This document shows positions 13,850-27,446 of a stretch of DNA of 64,000 nt, piece after piece (positions within the stretch are counted from its first letter, which is position 1; every line of letters starts with the position of its first letter). A program made the translations under genes and the position numbers. The notes under the pieces were generated by a model. It was not told where the DNA came from. It saw only the letters and a program-made list of their open reading frames with translations, and ran no database searches. This DNA comes from Ancylostoma caninum (lineage: Eukaryota > Nematoda > Chromadorea > Rhabditida > Ancylostomatidae): assembly GCA_037903475.1 (NCBI GenBank), contig JBAJFG010000111.1:2542001-2606000 (forward strand), read 5' to 3'.

Positions 13850-16135
13850 AACGATCACTCGCTACATAAGCGTATGGGCCCAGACATGACATATTCTCAC
13901 TGCAATTGCTCGCTCCTGAGCCCGTTGACACATGTCACGAGCATAAGAATCATGAGCCATGGTCAAATACTATAAAACGATTTGAGGATCGTTGGCAAGA
14001 CAACTTGCACGTGCTTCAAACACCGGAATCCGAAAGCGCAGGAATTCCTAGGTTTTCCTGGAAAGGTTCCGGGATGCTGGTTCAACGTTTTATTTTTTTC
14101 ATCTGTTCAATTCTCCTACGCTCATCTCTTCATCGATGCTCATTTAAATTTAATGATATGATGGCTGGTGAAGTTCCTCGGAATAACGAGCGAGCATTCC
14201 ATAGTAATTTTAGCCATTTATGATGTTCAACTTGCTTTTTCAGCGCGATATTCCTAGTCATGTTGCTTTTCTGAATACGAGTCGCTTCATTTTAGGATAT
14301 GAATTATATTATTGCTACTATGTATAGTTTCTAGTTCAAAAAGATTGAAAAGGTCTTGCGAAGAATTGTTGCCTGTTTGCCCTTTTCGTTCCCTTTTCCT
14401 TATCCGGGTAAATAGGCTCAAAATTTAGGTCCTCCCGGAAGAAAATGAACTTACCTTAGCTTGTCCTTGTTTTCACATAACTTTTTATTCATAATACATA
14501 ATATATTTAATAACTTTGTAGTGGTCACCATTTTGTTGACCACACAACACAACCAAGAAATGAGAACTTCTTGCTAGTGAGTAATATTTAACAAGCATCT
14601 TGAGTTGAAAAACATCTGTTATTGGAAATGAAGTCAGGCTTAGTGCTGATTTTGTTATTCATTCAAAACCACTTTATTTTTAAATATCAGTAGTGCTAAA
14701 AGGACATGCCTTTTCTGGATTCCTCAAATGCCCGGAATTCATTCAAGTGTAGACATTTCTGTGAATTGAAACCACCTAGTCTGGATTTCATGGTGGCATG
14801 CTAAGCGAATAGACAGCAGTGTCAAATGAACTTGTTAGATGCAGCTGATGTGCCCGTCCTCCGTTCCTAATGTCCGTATTGTATGCCTCGATTGCGCTAT
14901 AATATGCTGTTGTGAACATGAGGCGTCTGAATACGCGCAAATTAGCCCGGAGTCGGCACTCTAGCTATCATACAACTATCACATATTCAGTCGTTCAGCA
15001 CGTTCGTAGCAACGATACTGAGCACTAATCATTGCTGATTCTTCGCCGATGCCCATATACGTTTCCTGCTCACGTAAACCACCTCCAGATTTCTCGTTCT
15101 CCAGCGTCATTTTGCACTTGCGAGGCCTTTATGCTGCTTATTCAAATTATCCTCCGGCTATCCAGCCGGAGTGAATTTTTCATGTCTGTTCCGTGTGCTT
15201 AACCTTATAGCTTCCATAACTATTATAGTTTTTAGTATGACATTATGATAAGCAGTACGAGCTGCTCTCATAGTTTCAGTGATGATTTTTACAGGTAAGT
15301 AAAAAATTAGAGTTTGGTGGTCCAGACACAGAGTAGTAGTGCGTGTGTGTGAAATTTCTCAATCTGCCCTCTACGGCTCATCACTTGGAGGGCTTTCCGT
15401 AATAATCGTCGCAACGGAGGTAATAGAAACCGGAAACTGGGCCGCTCAGCCCGTTTCTCATCACCCATATTGGGCTCACACCTCCCACGACACGTTACAC
15501 CTCATCCGTATATCCCTTACGAGTTCGTTGTGTGTATTTGTCGCCACCCAGACGTCAAGCATACGACCACAACCTTACTGAAAAGCGAATAGTCAGCGGG
15601 GGGTCTATCGCGTATACCTGCCAGCCTCATTGAGGCTGTGGGTCTACACCTCCATCATTTGCTAGAAAAATTCGGAAAGATGTGCTCCATATTTAAGGTG
15701 AGCGTTGATTTTGCGTTCCAGCTTCCTTCGTTGGCCATAAATTTGAGTGAATCGTAGCTATTAGCTCACTCTTGGCATAATGCACGCATCACTTGCTAAA
15801 AGCATTTTCGTTAATGCCAAAGCTGGCGATTGTTAGCGATGTGCATGCGCAGTAGCAGCACTCGGCCGTTGTCTCTTAGTACTCGCCGATAGACAACGTG
15901 CTCATTGAAGCCTAATCAGCTTCTTTGCCATACTCATATTTGGCGCTGGCATTTGCTTGTACGCTTGCGCGCTGCTTCCCCCACCTTCACACTAAAAATG
16001 ACCAAGAAATTTCGGCCAGACGACGTAAGTGCTTCACATGTACCCGTTGCTAGAGTGTAATCAGGTAGTAGTGTTTCTCGATGCAAAAACATTTCATTTC
16101 CGACGCCTGTGTTTGTATCCTGGGCGCTTCGTGGA
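13850..16135. other. Intron-like stretch
   Basis: No firm gene. A protein-like frame around 13906-14070 (His/Glu/Trp-containing) has no ATG and no matching acceptor. At 15280-15294 a tttcag acceptor is followed at once by ATG, four codons and a perfect gtaagt donor in phase 1. This could be a micro first exon of the same channel gene, but so short a frame can arise by chance. Confidence 0.3.
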
Positions 16136-16277
16136 ATGCGTGATTCGCTTCTACAAGCAGATCCACTGTCGGCAGCACTATCACAACGAGCCAACAAAGC
16201 AAAAGCGTTGCCTACAATATCAAGGACTCCTCTGCTACTGCAGTTCACACCGTTCGGACCGCCTGTGTCATCATCGT
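16136..16277 (+). CDS. unc-58: Possible alternative first exon of the K2P gene
   Basis: The ATG at 16136 opens 47 codons ending at a T|gtgggt donor in phase 1. The local base composition is GC-richer than the flanks, and the frame stays open for about 70 bases upstream of the ATG. The product is Ala/Leu/Pro-rich and has no recognisable motif. A competing antisense frame (15934-16248) covers the same bases. Phase compatibility with 38875 is the main argument, so this is weaker than the exons at 20126 or 27272. Confidence 0.35.
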
Positions 16278-19200
16278 GTGGGTTCCTTTGAACATCGCCT
16301 TATTTTGCACATCCATCCACGGCCTCATTTGTGCACTAGTTTTGCATACAACGAACTACTTTGTCGGGGAGCAGGCTTTGTCTAATCATCGTCAGTTTTT
16401 TTTCCTGAAATTGAAAACCGCGTGTTAAGCTTTTCAGGACTCAAATTTCCATCTCACATCTTTGCTGTCTAGTTCATTTCTTACCGAGCCCTTCTCCTAG
16501 CTGCGTCTATATCTCCCTCGGAACTTACAAGCTGAATCTAAAGTGGCACTTAATTAAACAAAGCTTTTTTTCAGAGGAATAAAAACATTGTGCACTAGCC
16601 ATACTTGTGAAATAAGAAACATTGTCTAGCTGTATGTCGGGCTATTGAATATGGCTATTTTTTGTATAAGTATTTGAGGACATGAGGTTCAGCTTGAGAG
16701 TGCAACACTTTTTGGGCCGTTTTTCCTTCTTATCCGTCCCTCTTTGAGCCAGGAAATATTTTAAGGAAAAAGCGTTGTTCCTACAAAAAGATCTTTTGGG
16801 CGGTTTTCGATGACGATCATACATATTTGCGAGTGGAAAATTCGCTATTACTGTGTCTAAAAATGAACAGCGTTTATGTGGAATGAAAGAAGAGGAAGGA
16901 GAACTACCTATGAGAAGTCGTGGGTGTGTCTTACGAGTTTCCCCTCTTCTCCGATATTCACAACGTCAATAGAAAAATATATATGATCACAAATCACAGA
17001 GCACAAATCCTTGATTTCCCTGAGGATGGCTTCTACCTCATCGCGCTGATAAGAGGCCATATTCCTACTAGTTCTTTGTAGGGGAAATCAAGACTGTTAA
17101 TTTAAAGAGCCCGTGAATATAATAATTCGGATATCTCAGAGAAGTTAACTTCAATGTTGGGGGTCACATGAGCTGTTAATCGTTTTCGGGAACCCCTTCT
17201 ACTTGTACCATAAGACTTCATACTCCTTCTCAATCAAATTACACTCAGCATGCCCGTATTGACGAGGAAGTGCGGTAAACATCAGGGTTTCGCCATACGT
17301 AATAGGACGGTTTTTCTCTTCATTTTTCTGCACTCTGACGTAGATCGCTATCTGGAAGAAAGGCGAGATCCCTGTACTGGAATATCCAAGCGAATTTTTC
17401 AGAAACTTGTCGTAGCCGAAAATCGTTGCAACTGTTTCCTGCAACTACTTCCTGCTGTAACTACAAGATGTAGCTTGCATCCAGAACGAATTCCAAACAT
17501 AATTCTAATATCTCATCTCAATAAGCCAAACGTTTTTTTTATTCAACATTCAATTTCGGCCAAATCCAGAACTTAATGAATTCTGTCCTCCTGCTGTTCT
17601 CAACAGTCAAAGCCTCACCACGTAAGAAAATTATTATGTCCTTCGTCTTCATGTAATATTGCCACAAGACCTAGTTTTTAGATGGCAATCTTCTGCACGT
17701 GACTATTCTATTCAGAGTTTGTGCACTTTGTGTCTATAGTTTCGCCAGCTTTTGTTTCATTTCTGGCTGGTCGTGTGCGATAATTACCTATTGTTTCACC
17801 AGGATTGCGCAGTGCACGATTTCATGTACTTGCAACGTTTTTTCCTACGAATCAAGGTTCAATTTTTTCTCATCATTTTCTAGTTCAAGACTGTGAAGCA
17901 ATGTTTTAGTCAAGTGTGGCTGAGATTGATGAGCAATTACTAGTATTAATGGTCAAGTTAATTTGTTTTAATAGCTGTTGATATGCATACACACCATTTT
18001 TCCAGGCACTTATGTTCTTAGACGTGCCACCAGCTGTTTCAATCCTTTTGACAAAAGCTCTGATGGCAACCACTCATCCGTGATGCTCACTAGGTCTACC
18101 ACCTGTGTTACTGCTGCCTCTTTCACTTTCCTGCGATTCCTGGAAGTGCTTCCAGCATTTCATCCGTTGACACAATGTCGATTGATTCCTATCCGTGGAA
18201 AATTTGCAGGACTTATCTCAACTTTTCGAAACGAAATAAAAAGAGCACTGGGCCAGAGCATAGTGTCAGTGATTGGCGCGTTTGTGCAAGGGCGCTCTCA
18301 AATTTGGTTGTACTCGTCTCCAGTGTGTTTGTCCCTCATTTCGTACATCTTCCTGTCTTTTGCCGATCCCATTTGGTTTTTATAGAAGGCTCTTGCAGTT
18401 TTCTTACTGATTTGGTTAACGTTTTTGTCACGTAGTGCAAGTGGTAAGCTTCTGGTATCCTACTTTGGCGATTATTGGCTGTACCTGCTTGTTATTTGCT
18501 GTCATCGTTACAGTAATACCTGGTCACACGAAGAAAACTGTAAGAGGTGTCGGCAACTACAAAATCTACATAGAAGTATGGGAGTTGTTTTCTTGAGCTG
18601 CATAAAAAATCGACGGCATCCGTTCGCCTGCCTTCGCCCTCCAGTCCAAGTAGTCTCATCCGCAAATGTGATAATTTATGGTGGAGCGGCGAAGCGATTT
18701 CGCGCAGCAACCGACTATGCCTCCCATGGTGCACTATTTTTGGCGTATAAGGAGGTCTGGTATCGATCCTTCGACTCCCAAGTCACAATGAGAACTTGAC
18801 ATAACAAATGACTTTGCAGCGTGTCGGCTATTCACTGACTTTGGGAGGTTAGACGTGGTTGATGTCCATTAGCAGAGCAAATCGCGAATCACGAATCGCG
18901 CACCTGCGCGATTTAGAAGCAGGCTTGGAAGCTACGTGGGTGGTCTGCTGAGACCGGCGGTTAAGGAGTCACGCTCTTCTATACGTGTACACCACGGAAA
19001 TCCGTGAAAAATATACGTGTCAATCCGCAAGGTTTTGCACTTTTCGATTGCATTTCTTTCTTTAACGTGTACGCTACTATGTACGTGCCGCCTGCGAAAG
19101 TGCCCGAATTTTCGAGAGCTCCTCATATTTTTCCCATGGTAAAAGTATTCTATAGTATCTGCTCCAACCTACATCAACTGCTCATATAATGATAATTTTG

Positions 19201-20125
19201 ATTTGTTCTAATTCAACGAATACTTGCACCACCCAGAAAGCCTCTACACATGGCCCGTGACCTCGCAAATGACTTTGATATCCCCAGAGAATGTCGGAAT
19301 GTCACTCGCATCATCTCTGCAGGGGGAGAATACAGATGTTGGCCGTGTTTCTTTCGACTGAGACATTTTGCATAATCTGTTTTTATAACAGAGAGTACAT
19401 CAGCCCATAATGTCGAGGAAAGTTCTATGTACATCAGTCTTCTAGATGTTTCGTGCATAAAATATCGAAGTTACTATTTGTAGCTATTCCGAAGCTTTTC
19501 TTCTGAATTTTGTTCAAAAAACTGTGTAATTAAAGGTGCAGAAGACAATTTAGGTTGACAGATTCCGTTCAAGCTGTGGAGCTTCACAGGGTAGTAGAAA
19601 AAAGGACCGTTGTTATAGCAAATTTAAAGTTCTTCTACGACTGAAAACTACATTTCATCAGGTTTCCAATAAGTTCCTGAAAACAAGGAGCTGGAAGTGA
19701 ACACCGGGATGGGTCGTAGCTTCGACTGTGAAAATTCAAGAAATGTTCCGTTTTCTGGGTGCACCATATCGTTCAGTCTCCAACGTTGATTAAGGATAAT
19801 TTCTGCTAAAAGTAGGAGCAACACGCGCGCAGTCGGGTTGTTGTCATAGGCTTGACAAGTGGTCTCCGTGGAGTCGTATGGCGATTGTTTTCATCCCTCG
19901 GCCGCCAACAGTAATCGCCCGCGCGGCTGCTTTGTAGGAAAATGGGCAGAATGCTTGGCAGCGGCTCGCGCAGCTCCGGCGATGAGCTGCTCCGAAATCG
20001 TCGTCGAGGGACCGTCAATGAGTAGCAGCGTCAGAAAAAAATAAACGGGCTTATTCTAGCCACATCCACAACACGAATCTGCGACCACGTTTGGAAATCC
20101 GCTGCCGTTCGTCTTCGCATTCGTG
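16278..20125. other. Intron-like stretch
   Basis: No gene supported. The frame at 17978-18385 is long but hydrophobic and motif-free. A 15-codon ATG frame at 17576 ends in phase 1 at C|gtaaga, too short to trust. From about 19850 the sequence becomes CG-rich, leading into the first exon at 20126, which suggests promoter or 5' leader sequence. Confidence 0.3.
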
Positions 20126-20405
20126 ATGTTGCAATCGGTGAGCGTTCATCTGATGGATGAGCGACGTCTATCGCGGCTCACCTTCGACGATCGCCGTGGA
20201 TCGCGAGTGTCTCGCAGAGGAACGCTCGCGGATGTAGTGTTCACGAGTTCCCACCATCTCTGTCCTCCGCAATGGTACGGCATTGGAATCATCGAAGATT
20301 TTCAACCAGCAACGATAACTCCAGCCGACAATCAAATCGGATGGGCAGTGTTCAATCCTCTGCCCATTCGCGGGCCTACGCCAAGACCGCGAAATCGCAC
20401 CATAG
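20126..20405 (+). CDS. unc-58: Alternative first exon of the K2P channel gene
   Basis: An ATG at 20126 (preceded by an in-frame GTG) opens 93 codons ending at ATAG|gtatgc in phase 1. The product begins hydrophobic-neutral, then becomes strongly Arg/Asp-rich, then Pro-rich, ending in an Arg/Pro stretch. It has no membrane segment and fits a cytosolic N-terminus. It would join the constant exon at 38875, about 18.5 kb downstream, the junction codon becoming GAT (Asp). The exon and its 5' flank are CG-rich in an AT-rich region. Family homology of this part is unknown to me. Confidence 0.55.
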
Positions 20406-21532
20406 GTATGCCAGTGTTTTCACACTTACTATTTAATCCTGAAATTATAATTGATGGAGTGCTTTGTACTAGTCACTCAGGGGCGTGGCAATAATCTGCT
20501 TAACAGGAAAGTAGTTGGACGAAATCTATAGTGGTCCTCCCGCACTGCGGAAGCCGCTACTCGTCGTTGTGATACGGTCGATGAGCGTGGACTTTTTCGC
20601 AGTTGTCGTGCTCCTGTCGGCAGCATGTCGAGGCGTGATCCGTTTTAGTTTTACATCGTCGCAGGGCAAATCAGATCTTGCTAGACGCCAAGGTGTTTGT
20701 CGTCGGCCATGGCATCTTGGATGGCACGTAATTTGAGAACTCGCACCTCGTTTTGTTCGAAACACGCTGCTGCTGTCCTCGACATCCTCCTCATCCTCCG
20801 CCGTACGCGATCTGTCTGCAGCTTCTTCAGTTTTTTTTTTCGTGCACGCAAGGACGCACACGTGTGTATGAATGCATCACCATGTATATATGTGTGGTGT
20901 GTGTCAGTGCGAACAAGAAAGAGCACATGCATCAGTCAGTCAGGCGCCCTACGACCACCGAGCACAAATCCTCGGCGCAAACTTCGCCAAATTGGCCGAC
21001 GCGAGCTTTTATTTATGTTTACACTCATATGTCAGTGGTCAATAGACGAAGAAGAGTTCTGCATGGTGCATGGCATGTGCTCCGCCAACTCAGCAACAGC
21101 TCAGACTCTCGCTGTTTTTGACACTTTAACGCCACCCACTCGCCGATATCAATTGAAAATGGTCATTTCTCAAGCGGGCGGCTCGCTGCCCTACGGTGCT
21201 GCTGCAGCCGGCACGTCAGACGCGCGTCAAACGCATGCACGCGCTTTTCGTTTCGCTAATCAGTGCAATGATATGCGTCCTTCGCTACTCCTTTTGTTCG
21301 TGAAGGCCGCGCGGCGCCCGAGTTATTGGCTCTGAAGCCGCCGCGGAGGCCTCCACCCTCCTTGCCCTCTACTTTTTATGCTCTCCAACCTAATGAGCTC
21401 AATGGACGCTAATATGTTTGCTGTACCATGTGTTTTATGATGCACAACTTCGCCTTGCGTATGCTATCAGATCAGATGTGATAGGCAGGTTTGCAGTTCT
21501 GGCGTCCATAAACGCCGCTCTAGGCTTGCGGT
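20406..21532. other. CG-rich leader or promoter-like stretch
   Basis: Moderately GC-rich between two first exons. A 212-codon frame (20697-21335) runs through it. It overlaps other frames, is full of low-complexity Phe/Arg/Cys stretches and has no donor in phase 1 at its end. I read the stretch as intron plus promoter and 5' leader of the exon at 21533. Confidence 0.35.
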
Positions 21533-21683
21533 ATGTTCCTGCGCAAGTTCTGGAACCAATGGACGCTCGAGGAGAACGCACGTCGCATGACGATTACTGT
21601 GCTTCCCTCCGGCACGAAAAAGGTTCACCTGAGGTCACCTAGCGAACTCGCGGAGCTGTGTCCGGAGAAGACTCAGGATAGAG
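21533..21683 (+). CDS. unc-58: Alternative first exon of the K2P channel gene
   Basis: The ATG at 21533 opens 50 codons ending at AGAG|gtaatc in phase 1. The product starts MFLRKFWNQW, followed by a charged, Leu/Ser-containing segment. The two other strong first exons at 27272 and 37466 also start Met-Phe. The phase matches the constant exon at 38875, with the split codon becoming GAT (Asp). There is no membrane segment or signal peptide, so the segment should be cytosolic. Confidence 0.55.
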
Positions 21684-23320
21684 GTAATCTCTCTCTAAAC
21701 TCATCGAGTACTCAACGTTTCATTCATTCTCAAGATTTCTGTTGCTGATTGCTCGCTTATTTTTTTCTGCATTATTCTATATGCTACTAGACTTTTACAT
21801 GTCATGGGGTCATTTGAGTGCTTGTTGAAAATCCTTGAAATCGCTTAGATGCGACATTACGAGTAATCCGACACCTCGTCAATCTTTTTCCCTCGCCACT
21901 GCTAAGTGACGATAAACGATTTGTTTCCGTGGCCATAATTTCTGGAGGGAAACGCAGGGGCAAGACAAAGGACATGCATTTACATTCTGTCATGCTTGCC
22001 CCCGTCATGTCGCTTTATGCGCCTATATTGTTTCTTGTACGATTGAAACTATGCTTCTGGACTGCCTCCTGCTTTGCTATGCAAACCAACGGCCGTAGTT
22101 TCTGAACCTTCGCGTAACAAAGCATAGGTGGCGGCCGCCAATCGAGTAGTAATTTGCCTCACAATTTGGATAGAGTGCTAATGTTGGCCACGAAGACTCA
22201 AAGCTGCCTTCCACGCCCAGTGTGTGTGTTGTTTGATACGTGGTGACGGCAACATTGAAACAGCGCCCGGCTGTGACTTTGGCATTCTGCTTTTTTCGGC
22301 CTAAGCGCAAAGCTTTGAAGGATGACCCATGTCTGGATGAGGGATGCTAATCAATTCCGCAACTTAGAGATCTTTCATTCGTAAATAATTGGCTTTCAAA
22401 AGTAATGCTGGGCTGTCAGGCTTCTCAGCACACAGAACGGCCCATCAGTCATGGTCCACTAAATCAGCTGCTTTGATGAGCGGCGCGTAGTTGAATGTGA
22501 TGTGAAGGCTTCACCCATGTATGCGTTTCTGGAATTGCTGAGAAAACATCAAACATGTACTAGCTATTAGTGGCTTTAGAATCCTGCTGATGTAGGTTTG
22601 ATACTTGAGAGAAGGGCTACGTAGGTCTCTATTATTCTGCCATGTCACAGGATATTCTCGTCAACCACGACAATTCATCAAAAGATACAACTCAAGGGCA
22701 ATAGTTGTTGCATAGTCTGCATCTGAAACCTTGCATGTGGATATGGCAGCTGCTCCAAAGCCTCTAGTCTACTTAGGACCGGATAGAAACGGACAAGTTT
22801 AATTAATTTGACTAACTATTGAGGAACTGCTTTAGAAATTTGAATGCCTAAAAAAGAGAAAGCCCCCAAATTTTCCTGTAAGGGTGTCGTGCTCTGTCAT
22901 TTCACGGGCATTCAAGCTTCCAATTCAAAGGTGAAAATTTGATTTCAAAAAGACTTAGTGCATTCTTTGGTCCCAATTAGAGCGTCCAGCTAACGTATAT
23001 GTGAATATGTGTAGGTCTAGCTAGTATTTCACTTAGTGTGTTTTATTCAACCAGCAGAACTCACTGAGATTTTTATTTCACCTCTTTTTTTTACAAAAAA
23101 ACACTGCACCGTCAGAAATGACCCATTCAGAACACAATTCCCATAGCTCTTTCCAAAGGTTCTGCTTCAGTTGTTTCCCCTTGTTTTCTAGTAGTCCAAA
23201 AGCCGAAATCTGTATGCTGCGTGGAGAAAGCAGAACGTCCTCATCTCAAAATGCCTATAGCCATTCGCTGTCGGGACATCTCATATTGGGGTCGAGCGAT
23301 TAGCATCTTCCGTGGCACGC
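21684..23320. other. Intron-like stretch
   Basis: No gene supported. One copy of a TACTTAGGACC-type motif occurs at about 22770-22790. Other frames are short and overlapping. Confidence 0.3.
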
Positions 23321-23606
23321 ATGCGCTATTCTGCAAGGTTTTTCTCTGGACAACAACGCGGAAACGGTTTGCCTCGCGAGTCCATAAACGCGCTCATTAC
23401 CGCGCGTACATTCGTGAAGACATGCACGAGCTGCACGAAATGCGCAACGATGCGTCGTGATTCCGAATTTCCTGAAGTTGCTGGTGTGTTACCGGAACGC
23501 TGGGATGCGGCCGAGAAAGAGTGGCATCGCCGGGTTTGGACATATCGCAATCAAGGCGAAATGGCTGAAATGTGCGCAGCCGTGACGGCTTCGCCGGATT
23601 ATAAAT
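23321..23606 (+). CDS. unc-58: Alternative first exon of the K2P channel gene
   Basis: The ATG at 23321 opens 95 codons ending at AAAT|gtatct in phase 1. The product carries a CxxCxxC cluster near residues 38-44, then an acidic/aromatic stretch with several Trp and Glu. It would be cytosolic. The donor is weaker than in the other first exons. A shorter frame in a different register overlaps its first half (to 23460). The phase fits the constant exon at 38875, the junction codon becoming TAT (Tyr). Confidence 0.5.
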
Positions 23607-26600
23607 GTATCTGTGCGTGTTTTTAGTGATGTGTTCCGATTCAGGGCCATCTCCATAAATTCTCCTTTTCGGACGTCAGGCGTTATCCGGGATATCAAAG
23701 CTGGTGCGCGTCGCATAGCTCGACATGAATTTTTCATGTCTGCTGTTTCAGTTTGCGGCGATGAGTATCGCCGCGACCATGTCCAGTGGTCATTTTCGAC
23801 CAATCCATCCCACATCTTTCAATTACTTAAGACAATTACTCTAATAGACCAGTTCGAACGATCTCAATACAGCGGAGTGTCGGTGTAGGTAATTTAGAAG
23901 AGCTCTGCAGAAATGCCAGCTACTGTTCCGAACACGCACTCTGCCAATTTGCACCGGGCACGGCAATAAAGCGTCTAAACGTTTTTACTGCTCAACGAAG
24001 CTGCGTCCAGTAAGAGAAATTCACCAAAGCGTCTTTTTTGGCCACACCATCAACCGCATCCGTGGCGATGCGCGCGCGCGCAGTTTCAGCGCAAGCGCCA
24101 TAACTCTTGCGCTGGATTCGCTATTAGGCTTGATGTATTGTAGCGAATAATTTTTCATTGGGAGCAGTTACACCTATGCGATTCCAGCGGCTCCATTGAT
24201 TCCGCATACGATACGGAGAAGCTCATTACCCCGGATTTACATCTGCATAGTTTGCGGTTCAGCGATTCTCACCCACACCGGAAACGACAGCTCATCGTTC
24301 TTATCTTGTTGCCGTCTTTCACAGCCTGCACACTCATTTGAAGCCATCATCACTTTGTGTCCGTAAACGCATTGCCGTGAACGCCGGCAATGCGATTTTG
24401 GTGCGTCGCGAATTTCATTTTCAATCTCATAGCTTGTCGGTCCGTTGTTGTTCGGCGGTCAACACGGTTTCGTCGCACATCGTCATCGTGTGGTGCCGAG
24501 AAGTTTGGCGCCGTTATCTAATTGCGTTTCAATTGATGTTTATGCTTCTGCGAACTACTCCTCACATGCTGCTTCGTATTCTCTTTTAAACGCATATGCA
24601 CTTCGCCGAGTTCGTGACGTGAGTGTGAGAGAGGTGCACGAGGATAATGCGAGGTGCTGCAAGAGCTTAAGACGGCAGAATTACACAAAACCAACAAGTG
24701 GCTTCACTTTGATGGGGTGGGCGAAGACATCCATGCAAGTAGAATTAAACCTTCGAAACGGGATCTTGCTAAGTCTGGCACACTCTCTTGGCTACCAATT
24801 GTAAAGCAGTAGGATTTTTTGAACAAGTTATTACGTATGCATTCGCAAATTAGTAAAAGTATCATCTCACACAAGAATTATTTCGGGAGGAGGGGGTATC
24901 CATGAACATTTGTTCTTCATGCACTACAAAATGAGTTGTCCGTGGCCCAAATTTTAGAATGAGCTACAAGAAATGCTGAAATCAAATGCACAAAGAGGTG
25001 ACCATCTGTGACCAGCTGTGATCCATGAAATTCCAACGAGCTAAGGTAACGAGAACTGGTTTTTTTAACCAGTAGCGAGAAACTTAACGCCAGCGATGAT
25101 GGCTGGTTCTCAAATTTTTTAAAGTGGACGAGTCCTCCAAGTGAAGATAGCCATACTTTGTGCAACCTACTTGATTCAATTAGCCTCTGCAAGTACTATG
25201 TAGTGAATGCAATATTGAGATGCATCGGACTGTACTTTAGTAACTCATCCATCCTGGCCGATCCGGAAGCTTGAAGTTTTCTAGAGAGCGTCTAAGAATT
25301 TCGCCAATGGTTTCTCTCTTTTACACGTTCACGGAATTCATTTCAGATGTCAATTACCAGTTTTTGACATAGGGCTAAAACGCATCATCCTGGCTTTATG
25401 TTTCTTCCTGAAGATATCCCATCTATTCCTTCTGTTACTGAGAGATCGATGACTCGCAAAAATGCAATAACCAGGCGTTCTTCCACAGTGGCGAACTTTT
25501 GAAACACTGTTGTTCTCCACTTGGATCCGTACAAGTTACTATAATAAGTAGGGAAACATCACGCTTGATGTTCGTTTGGAAATCTTTTGCACGGCAATAG
25601 CCAAACAGTCCAAAATAGACAGGGTTTCAGTCACATTCAACACTACGAAGAATTAACTCGCTGTTTGGAACTTTGCATGTGTCCTCGCGATAATGACTAA
25701 GATGGCGAAAGATGCAAGGTTATAATTTCAAGAGTTCGAGCTTTCAGTTCTCGAGCATTTTGTTTTAATCTGGCCACAACGCCATTATTACTCGTCATGT
25801 ACTACCCTCAAAGGAGTTCTGATCGGTACTGGTCATATGGATAAACTTTTGCAGAAGCAGTAGCGACTTTTTTCCAGTGGGTTTTACTTCGTGGGGGGGG
25901 GGGGGTAGGACTGTTAACTTAGAAAATAGTAAATCTTTGCTGGAACAGCAGACAAGGACGCCTATGTCTCGCACTTTCATGGATATTTTTTCCACATTTT
26001 TGACTAGTGAAGACTCTTCTGTGCAATGTCGTTGTCATTTCGTTCGGCTGAGTCATTAATATTTCGGTGCAAATGCAATTCCAGCAAAAATGCAGTCTTT
26101 AAAACTACACGGACGTAAGAATACAGCTCTGTACAAAAGTAATGCGGGTTATGCATTGACTGCATAGTAGCAGATTGATTTTTCACCACTTTGTAGTTGT
26201 AAATCCATCTACTGGACTATTCGTAATGTTCCTTTTTTCTTACGGCAAATTCGGAGCGGTAGAAAACGAAAGTAATATTACTTGTAAATGTAAAAGAAGT
26301 GCTTTAAGTTGAGATGCTTGCATCATTAGAAATAGATACATTGCACGAAGTAGTCTTCACTCACTGGAAGAAAAACTGATGGTTGCCCTTTGGATTGATG
26401 GGAAGATGATCGAACTTTCGAAGAATTGAGTTATTCTAACCATTTAAAGTTATGGATGTTGAGGCCGTGCAAATGTGTTGCTCACACGGAATTTTGTTGA
26501 AGGATGTGAGTTGGGCAGGCAATAATTCCTTTCCATAAGCTCCCACCATCTTCAGAATGGTTTCGACGTTCTGCCTTGCTGGCTGCCGTTTTTATTATTT

Positions 26601-27271
26601 TTGTTTGAAAATACGTGAAACGATTTGATTTTGGGAAGAAACCTTCTGGGTCCTTAATCTGCTAGAGTATTCATGGCCGAGGAGTTTTTCGCTATAGTTT
26701 GAATTTTTGGCTTTCAGAAATTCCCTAACGGGATAGCTTGGAAGTTTTCAGGATTAGATTATCAACTACATATCTTCTTTTGAGAACTTTAGCGCACGGA
26801 ACTGTAAGCTACACAATATGTAAGCAAGTTGTATCAGAAGCCGTAAGGAGAGAGCAGAATGAGTGATCTCCGGGAGAGGCCGAAAATTGTGTCGGTCGTG
26901 TGTTTACATGGGTAACGGGTAATCCCGACGTCATTGGTGTTCGGGCGCGCAATCTGACTGCACACCTTGGCGCAAGTAGCGGTCCTACGAACGCTCGTGC
27001 TTCTGATGCTGCAATCTCACAACTCATCGACTTATTTTTACTCCGTCTGAGTGCTTATTCACATCATCTGCGTCCGTTGGCGCGCATCCGTCCGCCACTT
27101 CCTATCCTATTGTCTGTTAGTCCAAGACGGGCAAGAGTCCATGTTTCCTTCTTTGATGATCGGACACGATTGTGAATAGTGTAAAAGCGGAAGTGCTGAA
27201 ATGGCCGGCGTTGAATCGCTGCAATCAGGCGCTCATCCAGCGTCCTGATCGCAGTCGATGCGTCGCCGTGT
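23607..27271. other. Intron-like stretch with CG-rich patches
   Basis: CG-rich patches at about 23990-24620 and 26890-27270 resemble the flanks of the first exons and may be promoter or leader sequence. A good donor (GAC|gtgagt) at about 24619 has no ATG frame that ends in phase 1. In the leader of the 27272 exon a short upstream ATG frame of 15 codons is visible. A small palindrome (aactggtttttttaaccagt) lies at about 25050-25069. No separate gene is supported. Confidence 0.3.
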
Positions 27272-27446
27272 ATGTTCTTCTACGGGCCGCGTGGGCGGCA
27301 TGAGCCGCCGCGCATGATCTACTCGCAAGCCTTCCGGAACGAGCAGTTCAGTCCTGCTGTCGCTTTATTCTCAGCAGCAGGCCTTATCAGGACTACAGCT
27401 GGTATACATGATCAAGAACGCAGCAAGAAGCTCAGCACATCGCAGC
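27272..27446 (+). CDS. unc-58: Alternative first exon of the K2P channel gene
   Basis: The ATG at 27272 opens 58 codons ending at a perfect donor, CAGC|gtaagt, in phase 1. The product starts MFFYGPRGR, nearly the same as MFFYSPNAR at 37466, while the rest of the two exons differs. Composition is Arg/Pro/Gly at the start, then Ala/Ser-rich, with no membrane segment. It would join the constant exon at 38875, the junction codon becoming CAT (His). The upstream 350 bases are CG-rich and could hold its promoter. Confidence 0.65.

Noticed and set aside
13906..14073. Protein-like frame considered as another first exon
   Set aside because: It has no ATG in frame and no acceptor in a suitable phase, although a phase 1 donor exists at its end.
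17978..18385. 135-codon + strand frame
   Set aside because: Hydrophobic mix without motifs, competing frames in the same bases, and no splice phase linking it to anything.
20697..21335. 212-codon + strand open frame
   Set aside because: Low-complexity, overlaps other long frames, no motif, and no donor fitting the neighbouring exons. More likely leader or promoter sequence in a CG-rich patch.
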